Below, in pieces: positions 13,867 through 19,468 of a DNA stretch of 21,943 nucleotides. The notes under the pieces are model-generated. The model made no database searches. It saw nothing but the letters and a program-made list of their open reading frames with translations, and was not told where the DNA came from. The position numbers and the translations under genes are program-made. Numbering within the stretch: position 1 is the first letter of the stretch; each line of letters opens with the position of its first letter. Source of the stretch: JABWAM01 sp964653025 (lineage in GTDB: Bacteria > Verrucomicrobiota > Verrucomicrobiia > JABWAM01); NCBI GenBank assembly GCA_964653025.1, contig CAZZBZ010000054.1:1-21943 (forward strand). The letters run 5' to 3'.

Positions 13867-14750
13867 CGGGTACCTCCCGTTTGGCGGGCGCGGAGCCCCT
13901 CGAGTGAGGTGTCCTCCACGGCGGGAAGGGGCGCCCCGAGCCGCTGGAGGGCCTGAATTGCGCCGAAGGCATTTTGGTGCCTCGGGAAGTCCTTCACGAA
14001 GCGGGTGTAGTAGGTCGTGGCGAGTGCCGCGTCGTGGAGGCCTTCCTCGGAGAGGCGGGCGATCGTCCAGCAGATCCCCTGCCGTTGGATGAGCGAGGCG
14101 GGCCCGAGGTCGAGTGCGCGGCGGAGGTGTTCCACCGCCCGTCGGGGGTCATTGAGGGGAAAGCGCCAGAGCCTCCCCAGCGTGGCTTCGTACGCGCAGG
14201 CGAGCGAGGGATGGGGGTGATTGAGCCACCAGGCTTCGAGTTCCAGGACGGCCTTGCGCGTGTTTTCGATTTCCCCAAGGGAAGCGAGCGCAAGCACGCG
14301 GTGGAGGGCGGCCTCGCCGGCGGCGGGGCTGGAGGGGAAGCGTTCCATGACGCCGAGGTAGAGCTTTGCCGCGGTGGACGGGTCCGGGCGGAGCACGTCG
14401 AGTTCGGGGATCCGGGCGCTGGCCAGGTCCGCCCATGCGGCGAGCGGGTGTGAGGGAAAACGGCGGGAGATTTCGGCGAACGCCTCGCGGGCGCGGGCGG
14501 GGTCGGCGCCGGGTTTTCGATGGAGCCAGAGGTTGCCGGTGGCATAGAGGGCTTCGGCAGCAGGATCGGCGTTTCTGGCGACGGTGAGCGGGATGAGGGC
14601 GCTCTCTGCCATGTCCCAGCGGCCGAGGCGCATGTCCTCCCATGCCTGGCGGAGGGCGGAGGGCGGGGCGTTTCCTTCAGCGCGGCTCGCAGCCGTTCCC
14701 GTGACCAGCGCCAGCGCGAGGATAGGGATGAGGCGAGGGGACAGGTGCAT
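13863..14750 (-). CDS. Secreted TPR-like repeat protein, unknown function
   Basis: The 295-aa protein starts with a clear signal peptide (MHLSPRLIPILALALVTGTAASRA). The mature part is a chain of amphipathic helix pairs in the tetratricopeptide style, such as ALYATGNLWLHRKPGADPAR, AREAFAEISRRFPSHPLAAW, KLYLGVMERFPSSPAAGEAA, AVEHLRRALDLGPASLI and YYTRFVKDFPRHQNAFGAIQ. Such repeats mediate protein contacts, so a periplasmic or cell-surface scaffold or chaperone for the coupled solute-binding protein is a reasonable guess. I start at ATG 14750, preceded by a GGAAGG Shine-Dalgarno-like sequence. The frame stays open upstream to 15389, but that part lies across an opposing gene. It is the first gene of a two-gene unit with the downstream solute-binding protein. 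Confidence 0.8.
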   Translation of the reverse strand: MHLSPRLIPILALALVTGTAASRAEGNAPPSALRQAWEDMRLGRWDMAESALIPLTVARNADPAAEALYATGNLWLHRKPGADPARAREAFAEISRRFPSHPLAAWADLASARIPELDVLRPDPSTAAKLYLGVMERFPSSPAAGEAALHRVLALASLGEIENTRKAVLELEAWWLNHPHPSLACAYEATLGRLWRFPLNDPRRAVEHLRRALDLGPASLIQRQGICWTIARLSEEGLHDAALATTYYTRFVKDFPRHQNAFGAIQALQRLGAPLPAVEDTSLEGLRARQTGGTR

Positions 14751-14762
14751 GGGGCCTTCCAA

Positions 14763-14791
14763 CGCGTAGAGGCTGGGGGCGCCGCTGCCAA
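14763..14791 (-). promoter_or_regulatory. Candidate promoter of the TPR/solute-binding protein unit
   Basis: On the minus strand, TTGGCA (14791-14786), a 17-bp spacer and TACGCG (14768-14763), 12 nt before ATG 14750. The -35 box equals that proposed for rmlB; the -10 box is weak. Confidence 0.3.
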
Positions 14792-14880
14792 CTGAAAAAG
14801 AGAGCTGCCTTTTTCCCTTGACCGTGCGGCGTTTGCTATCGAGAAGGGAATGAGTCCAATCTTCAACCTTCGGAGGAACC

Positions 14881-15285
14881 ATGAAAGTCGCGATGAACTG
14901 TTTGATTGCCCTCGGCGCCATCCTGTGGCTTTGCCCCCCCGCGCAGGCGGGAGGGATGAAAGCTGCCAAGGAATCACCCGAGAGCCAGGATGCCCAGGCC
15001 ATGTTCGAGGTGCAGTCCCACCTGCGCACGGCGGAGGACAAGATTGTTCGCCTCAAGGAGGACGCCGCCAAGCCCGTTCTCACCGACCGGCTCAGTGCCG
15101 AGGATCGCGGCGCCACAACGCGGGACGCCTCGAAGGAACTTGTGGCGGCCGAAAAGATCCTCGGAGGCGCCAAGGGCAAGCTGGACGCTCCGAAAGCACG
15201 AGACTTCCAAAAGCGGATCGCGGTCGCGAAGAAGGATCTCGCGGCCCTCAGTAAGCCAGCCGCGCCGAAGCCACCCAAGAAGTGA
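14881..15285 (+). CDS. Small secreted Lys/Ala-rich protein, unknown function
   Basis: The 134-aa protein has a standard signal peptide (MKVAMNCLIALGAILWLCPPAQAG, cleavage likely after AQA). The mature part is rich in Lys, Ala, Asp and Glu and mostly helical in appearance (VQSHLRTAEDKIVRLKEDAA, AVAKKDLAALSK), ending in a basic, proline-rich tail PAAPKPPKK. No catalytic motif is visible and I do not recognise a family. Translation initiation looks strong: GGAGG lies 5 nt before ATG 14881, unlike most genes here. A TGC-TATCGA -10-like box at 14837-14842 would give a leader of roughly 32 nt. It is divergent from the TPR-like gene and is followed by a long hairpin repeat. Confidence 0.72.
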   Translation: MKVAMNCLIALGAILWLCPPAQAGGMKAAKESPESQDAQAMFEVQSHLRTAEDKIVRLKEDAAKPVLTDRLSAEDRGATTRDASKELVAAEKILGGAKGKLDAPKARDFQKRIAVAKKDLAALSKPAAPKPPKK

Positions 15286-15341
15286 AAGAAGCGCGACAAC
15301 CCGCCGAGGATCCTGCATATCAACCGAACAACATTCCAGAT

Positions 15342-15410
15342 AATGGAGGGGCACGCTTCGTCGTGCCCTCCGTGACGGCCGACGGCCACGACGAAGCGTG
15401 GCCCTCCATT
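15342..15410. repeat. Long hairpin repeat, 24-bp arms
   Basis: Arms 15342-15365 (starting AATGGAGGGGCACGC) and 15387-15410 are complementary at 23 of 24 positions, with a 21-nt loop that contains the short repeat GACGGCCGACGGC. The arm's first 13 bases after AA (TGGAGGGGCACGC) recur at 21704-21716. It lies just beyond the 3' end of the small secreted protein gene. There is no T-run after the stem, so it is not a standard terminator. Confidence 0.85.
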
Positions 15411-15497
15411 CGGAGCAGAGGTGGATGTGTCCTTAAAAACCTGTGAGGGATTGAGTCGCGTGCTCGTGGATTTCCGATTGATTTCACATACACTTTA

Positions 15498-15516
15498 AAA
15501 TTCGAGCTTCGAATTT
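15498..15516 (+). promoter_or_regulatory. Dyad directly before the isochorismatase-family start codon
   Basis: AAATTCGA-gct-TCGAATTT, 8-bp arms with a 3-nt loop, ending 3 nt before ATG 15520. It occupies the position where a Shine-Dalgarno sequence would be, and none is present. It could be an operator or a start-site RNA hairpin. Confidence 0.4.
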
Positions 15517-15519
15517 GCC

Positions 15520-16089
15520 ATGATAACCCCCGTCCGTACCCCACGGCTCGATGAGGCCGCCGTGGGCCTGCTTGTGGTGGATGTGCAGGAGCGGTTTACC
15601 CCCGTCATCCACGAGTGGGCGGGACTTCTCGACCGCGTGGGGCGGCTCATCCGTTTCTTCCGCCTTCTCAAGGCCCCGATCGGGGTCACCGAGCAGTATC
15701 CGAAGGGGCTCGGTGCGACGGTGTCCGAGGTGAGCGAGGCGCTCGGGGGGGAGGCGGCGTGGACGCTCGCCAAGACGCGTTTCTCCGCCGCGGGTACGCC
15801 GGAGTTGAAGAAGCCGTTCAAGGACTCGGGCCGCCGCCAGTGGGTGGTTTGCGGGATCGAGGCCCACGTCTGCGTCCAGCAAACCGTCCTCGACCTGCTC
15901 GACGAGGGCTACGGGGTCTTTGTGCCCGTGGATGCGGTGGGTTCGCGGCGTCCCTCAGATCGCGACGCGGCCCTCGCGCGGATGGCGTGCAGCGGGGCGG
16001 TCGTCTCGACGAGCGAGTCGCTCGTCTTCGAGGTTCTCCGCGACGCCGCGCACCCGCTCTTCAAGCAGGCCTCGGCGCTGGTGAAGTAG
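15520..16089 (+). CDS. Isochorismatase-family cysteine hydrolase
   Basis: The 189-aa protein has the isochorismatase-like fold with the catalytic triad D21 (LLVVDVQERF), K85 (LAKTRFSA) and C118 (CGIEAHVCVQQT). The GIEAHVCVQQT sequence before and around the nucleophile is typical of the YcaC/ISOC1-like branch, whose members hydrolyse amides or similar bonds; physiological substrates are mostly unknown. VTEQYPKGLG and the C-terminal STSESLVFEVLRDAAHPLFK are also characteristic of this branch. Length is normal for the family. ATG 15520 is the first plausible start and lacks a Shine-Dalgarno sequence; an 8-bp dyad sits just before it. It appears to be a single-gene unit. The convergent gap after it holds another hairpin repeat. 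Confidence 0.9.
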   Translation: MITPVRTPRLDEAAVGLLVVDVQERFTPVIHEWAGLLDRVGRLIRFFRLLKAPIGVTEQYPKGLGATVSEVSEALGGEAAWTLAKTRFSAAGTPELKKPFKDSGRRQWVVCGIEAHVCVQQTVLDLLDEGYGVFVPVDAVGSRRPSDRDAALARMACSGAVVSTSESLVFEVLRDAAHPLFKQASALVK

Positions 16090-16392
16090 GGCGCTCTTAC
16101 GGGATCTTCTCAGCCGTATCGATTCAGTCGGAACAGAATCGGCGCGAGCCGCGCCTCCCACAACTCAACATGGTTTTTCTCTGGTGTGGGGGGCGCGGCT
16201 CGCGCCGATCATGGAACTCCCGGAGAGGCACCGAGGGGTGGATCCAATCAGACGTATGATCTCAATCGGAATGTTACCGTTCGGATCGGGGCCTAATGAA
16301 TGCCTTGCAACAATCAGACCCGGGCGAGTATCGCCTGGGAAAGCGGAAACTGGGTTGTCAGGGTGTAGCCGTCGGACGAGGGATCTTGGAGG
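16090..16392. other. Convergent intergenic region (303 bp) with hairpin repeat
   Basis: No gene is seen. The left part carries the 72-bp hairpin repeat at 16138-16209. The right part (16210-16392) is of lower GC than neighbouring genes, and I recognise nothing in it. Short open frames through it have no family features. Confidence 0.5.
16138..16209. repeat. Long hairpin repeat, 25-bp arms
   Basis: Arms 16138-16162 (starting ATCGGCGCGAGCCGCGCC) and 16185-16209 are complementary at 24 of 25 positions, with a 22-nt loop that includes TTTTT. It lies in the convergent gap between the isochorismatase-family gene and the nucleotidyltransferase gene. GAATCGGCGCG at its left end also occurs at 21853-21863, within the palindrome cluster near the window's right end. 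Confidence 0.85.
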
Positions 16393-16971
16393 TCATTGGC
16401 GCTGACGGGTGCGAACGGAGCGAGTCTTCCCCGCGCGGTATCGGGCACGAGGCTCGCGGAGGGGAGCGCTGCTGGATTCGTCCGGTGTCGGCTTCTTCTC
16501 CGCTCCGTCCTCGATGCCCCGCTGCGTGGCGAGGGTTGCCTTCAGGATCGGAAGTGATGCGCGGTCTTTGGGACGGCCCGCGGCCTCCTTGGCTGCGATG
16601 AGGTCGTCCAGGGAGGCGACCTTGAGGGTGATCTCCCCGATGGGGATGCGCCGCGCGGCCGCGCGCACCGACTCGAATCGTCGGTGACTCGAAAGCTGGA
16701 AGATCAGGTCCACCGCGACCTCCGGGCTGACGATTCGCATCATGCGCGAAAGGGGGTCGTACGGTTCTGCGAGGATTCCGCCGAGGAGACGAGCAAGTTC
16801 CGCGATCTTCCGGAGGTTGCGTGGAGTGTGGCGCACGAAAAGGTCCACGTCCTGGGTGGTGACGGGCGCGTCGAGGAGCGCGGCGGCGGCGTTGCCCACG
16901 AGGATAAACTCGAGTCCCGCGCGCCGTGCGGCGCGCGCGACGAGGAGGATCAACTTCTCGTCAGAACTCAT
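16393..16971 (-). CDS. Nucleotidyltransferase-fold protein, candidate toxin of a toxin-antitoxin-like pair
   Basis: The 192-aa protein has a minimal nucleotidyltransferase pattern: VGNAAAALLDAPVTTQDVDLFV gives the G26-N27 helix start and D41/D43 metal ligands, and a third acidic residue is D88 in VAVDLIF. ASLDDLIAAKEAAGRPKD is the C-terminal Lys/Asp stretch seen in AbiEii-like and MNT-type proteins. After residue 150 the chain becomes charged and low-complexity (PTPDESSSAPLREPRARYRA). Such proteins can modify tRNA or partner proteins with nucleotides, but the activity here is unproven. ATG 16971 overlaps the upstream 63-aa gene by 11 bp, indicating a coupled two-gene unit. The frame is open to 17016, but that part lies within the partner gene. 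Confidence 0.8.
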   Translation of the reverse strand: MSSDEKLILLVARAARRAGLEFILVGNAAAALLDAPVTTQDVDLFVRHTPRNLRKIAELARLLGGILAEPYDPLSRMMRIVSPEVAVDLIFQLSSHRRFESVRAAARRIPIGEITLKVASLDDLIAAKEAAGRPKDRASLPILKATLATQRGIEDGAEKKPTPDESSSAPLREPRARYRAGKTRSVRTRQRQ

Positions 16972-17152
16972 AACCGCCTCCGGGGCGCCGGTGGAGGAAA
17001 AAGCGTCGCTGGCCACCGTACTTGCGGCGGAGAACGGACCAGAGGGCGAGGTGGAGGTCGCCGGGGTCTATCTCGGGATGCTTCGGCGCGATCCGTGCAT
17101 GCCACATCGCGATCTCTTTCGCCAACTTGGCCGATTTTGACAGGACTTTCAT
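16961..17152 (-). CDS. Small 63-aa partner protein, candidate antitoxin
   Basis: The 63-aa protein starts MKVLSKSAKLAKEIAMWHAR, with PEIDPGDLHLALWSVLRRKY in the middle and a basic aromatic tail RRFFLHRRPGGGYEF. I do not recognise a family. The initiation site is strong: GGAGG lies 6 nt before ATG 17152, while the frame extended upstream to 17302 has no support. Its end overlaps the nucleotidyltransferase start by 11 bp. The small basic protein first, enzyme second, overlapping order is what many toxin-antitoxin pairs show; this is inference from layout. An alternative is that it is a regulatory or substrate-delivery subunit of the nucleotidyltransferase. Confidence 0.7.
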   Translation of the reverse strand: MKVLSKSAKLAKEIAMWHARIAPKHPEIDPGDLHLALWSVLRRKYGGQRRFFLHRRPGGGYEF

Positions 17153-17484
17153 GGGAAACCTCCGCAGGAAACATTCTCGCTGTGAGGTGGGGAGGTGTCG
17201 AGAGGGAAGGGAATCCCCCGTGCCACTGGGTGCTCCCAGAGTGGAACTGGTTTCAACCATTTTGTATACAGCACCTACCTCCCAAAACGGTCTGGGGAGC
17301 ACACGCGGCTCGTCCCGCGGCCGCGGGACCGATTTCTTCCTCGGAGACTGTCCGCCGAGCCGGCGGCCAGGATACGCGAGCCGCGTGTGCTCCCCAAGAA
17401 AAACCGCGTCGCGACATTCGTTATGCGAGGATCAGGGGAGTCCCCCGTGCCAATCCCACGACATGTGAACGAACAGCCCCGGCT
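17153..17484. other. Intergenic region (332 bp) between the nucleotidyltransferase module and the heparinase-family gene
   Basis: No gene is seen. It carries copy 2 of the 150-bp structured repeat (17289-17438). It also carries a 12-bp direct repeat TCCCCCGTGCCA at 17214-17225 and 17441-17452 that brackets that copy, and a small imperfect hairpin (CCACTGGG-tgct-CCC-ag-AGTGG) beginning in the left member. The promoter of the 63-aa gene should lie here, but I could not place it with confidence. Confidence 0.55.
17289..17438 (-). repeat. 150-bp structured repeat, copy 2 (inverted relative to copy 1)
   Basis: Reverse complement of this copy matches 11969-12118 at 138 of 150 positions. It keeps the outer stem, here 19 bp when read on the minus strand, and the perfect palindrome GTCCCGCGGCCGCGGGAC (17312-17329). 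In the second inner hairpin, one A-T pair of copy 1 is replaced by C-G on both sides, preserving pairing; a separate G-C pair becomes G-A. It lies beyond the 3' end of the heparinase-family gene and upstream of the 63-aa gene. Confidence 0.9.
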
Positions 17485-19377
17485 TCAACGTTCTTTCGGC
17501 GCCGCTGACGGGCGGACCGTGACCGTGATCGTGGCGGAGATCACGGGTTCGTCGAGGCGGATCACGATCCTTTTCGGGACCAGGCCGGTGAAGGACTTTC
17601 CCTTGAAGGCCTCCTCGACGACCGTGAACGGCTTGCCGCCCGCATTGATTCGGACCTCGATGGCCGCATCCTGTTCCCAGATGAGCAGGCGGTCGGTTGC
17701 ATCCCGACGCCACAATGATGCCGTAATGAGCGCCGTGGAGAACTTCCCGGGGCGTGAGAACTCCACGCGGTCGGCCACCTCGAAAGAACCCGCGCCCTCC
17801 CGCCGGTAGACGAAGCCTCGATCGAGCCGCTGCAGCGTTGGAACCGGGTAGGCCCTTTTTAGATCGAGTGCGAAAACGTCCTCGGCCTCGGAAAAGGACT
17901 TCTCCGTGATCACACCCTTGGCCTCTCCCCCCGTGGCCTGGAGCGACCCATCCACCAAGGGCACGGAGTGCCCCCAGGAACTCAGGAAGTCGCCATCGTA
18001 ACGGTTCAGGCCAAAAGTCTGCCTCGTGTAGATTTCTGCTCCCGGGTCGAGAATCAACGCACGCCCCTTCTCGACGACCACGAAGCTGCCGACATCGTTG
18101 TGGTTGTGCGAGACCCCGTTGTGGCCGGCGGCCATGGAGGCGGCGAAGCGTGATCCCGAGACGGGACACGGCCGCACCGTGAGGACGGTCGCTTCCGGGA
18201 AAAAATCGCGGAGGGCCCATGATGTGGGCGGCACGGGCGGCTCCGCCTCACGTTCATCGAAGCCGACGATCCCAACCACGTAGGGAGCGCCGCCAAAACC
18301 GAAGGCGAGGGGGGACCGCGAAATCGGCCACGTCTTCCAGTGCGGCCGACCGAGCCCGATCCGCCGCTCGATGAGATCGAGGGCCCACGGCGAGAGGCGG
18401 ACGCCGACCGTCCCGTCGGCGTAGGTGGGATAGATGCCCTCGAGAATTTCGAGCCGCGGCGGGTAGAGCGCGATCTCGCGGACCCGGTCGGCGGCATAAA
18501 GGTTCACTTGTCTGCGGGTCGCTTCGCGCACCGTCTCGGCGAGCAGGACGAAGGCGCCAAAACCGTATCCCCAGTAGCCGATTCCCTCGAAGCAGTAGCC
18601 GTCTGATGCGAATCCGTTGAGAAAGAAGGGAAGGCCCGCCTCGACACCGGCGAGCATGCGTGCGCGTTCCTCCCGAGATTCGAGCAGCGCGAAGCCCGCC
18701 CCGAGGACGCCCGCGTGACAGACGGCGTTCCAGTTGTTGTCCCCGGTCATCCACCACCAGCCGTCGCGGGGGTTTCCAGAACGGAGGACTTCGAAATAGG
18801 GGTCCAGCACCCGTCGTCGGATCTCGCTCCGGATCGCCGCTCGTGTCGCGGGCGCCAGTTTCTCGCCGAGCCAGAACTCCACCGTTGCGAGCGCCCATGC
18901 CCGCGCGGAGGCGGCGAGATCCACCTCGATGCGCTCGCCCCGGAAGTTGGCGAGCGAGCCGTCATGCGCCGGGGCGACCCACGTTTTTTCTTCGAGGATT
19001 GTGGTAAGTTCGCGCTCGATGGCGGCGAGGAAACGGCCCCTGTCTTCGACGCACTCGGCCACCGCCATCGAGGCGAGCCGCTCGGTGCGGAAGCGGAACG
19101 GTTTCTCGTACTCGACCCGCGTCCCCTTTCGCGAGTAGAGGAGGTAGAGTTCGTCGGTGAGATGGGTGGGTGGCTCGGTGGCAAGCTTTTCGGCGGCGAG
19201 GATGACGCCTGGCACGAAAGGATGTTCCCCGAGCCGTTTCCACGCGGCGCGGTCGCCGATCGGGCGTCCCATTCCGGCGGGTCTTTCGGGAAGCATCGCG
19301 GCCAGTTTCGCCACGCGGTTCTCGTCTACGACGAGACGATGTTCTCCCTCCCGTGGAGGTTCGTCCTTCTTGGTCAT
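17485..19377 (-). CDS. Heparinase II/III-family polysaccharide lyase-like protein
   Basis: The 630-aa protein has the two-domain plan of the heparinase II/III family, whose lyases cleave uronic-acid polysaccharides by beta-elimination (heparin, heparan, chondroitin, alginate oligomers). The first part (about residues 100-350) is helical, with GDNNWNAVCHAGVLGAG near 212-228 and FEGIGYWGYGFGAF near 259-272, the alpha/alpha-toroid signature. The second part is beta-rich and contains the hallmark H424-N-H426-N-D428 in GVSHNHNDVGSF, followed by LILDPGAEIYT and SSWGHSVPLVDG. There is no signal peptide, so it should act in the cytoplasm on imported oligosaccharides. The ATG at 19377 follows the SSS symporter gene by 91 bp on the same strand, suggesting an uptake-and-cleavage unit. 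The exact substrate cannot be read. Confidence 0.88.
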   Translation of the reverse strand: MTKKDEPPREGEHRLVVDENRVAKLAAMLPERPAGMGRPIGDRAAWKRLGEHPFVPGVILAAEKLATEPPTHLTDELYLLYSRKGTRVEYEKPFRFRTERLASMAVAECVEDRGRFLAAIERELTTILEEKTWVAPAHDGSLANFRGERIEVDLAASARAWALATVEFWLGEKLAPATRAAIRSEIRRRVLDPYFEVLRSGNPRDGWWWMTGDNNWNAVCHAGVLGAGFALLESREERARMLAGVEAGLPFFLNGFASDGYCFEGIGYWGYGFGAFVLLAETVREATRRQVNLYAADRVREIALYPPRLEILEGIYPTYADGTVGVRLSPWALDLIERRIGLGRPHWKTWPISRSPLAFGFGGAPYVVGIVGFDEREAEPPVPPTSWALRDFFPEATVLTVRPCPVSGSRFAASMAAGHNGVSHNHNDVGSFVVVEKGRALILDPGAEIYTRQTFGLNRYDGDFLSSWGHSVPLVDGSLQATGGEAKGVITEKSFSEAEDVFALDLKRAYPVPTLQRLDRGFVYRREGAGSFEVADRVEFSRPGKFSTALITASLWRRDATDRLLIWEQDAAIEVRINAGGKPFTVVEEAFKGKSFTGLVPKRIVIRLDEPVISATITVTVRPSAAPKER

Positions 19378-19468
19378 GGCGGTCGAGGGTGGCGAATCCT
19401 TGGGAAGCCGGGCAAGCGAAACCTTGGCGGGCTTCCACCTCCGTCCATGGCCACCGGCCCGTGCGGAA

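Larger units (their letters stand above)
15286..15519. other. Intergenic region with hairpin repeat (234 bp)
   Basis: No gene is seen. It contains the 69-bp hairpin repeat at 15342-15410 and the small dyad at 15498-15516 before the next gene. The local base composition from 15420 to 15516 is noticeably AT-richer than the surroundings, as expected of a promoter region, though I could not place a convincing promoter there. Confidence 0.5.

Noticed and set aside
14814..14842. TTGACC at 14818 as -35 box for the small secreted protein gene
   Set aside because: Spacing to the TATCGA box is only 13 bp; no acceptable -35 is found at 16-18 bp.
14751..15389. Upstream extension of the TPR-like protein
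   Set aside because: It overlaps an opposing gene with a signal peptide and strong ribosome site; a proper signal peptide begins at ATG 14750.
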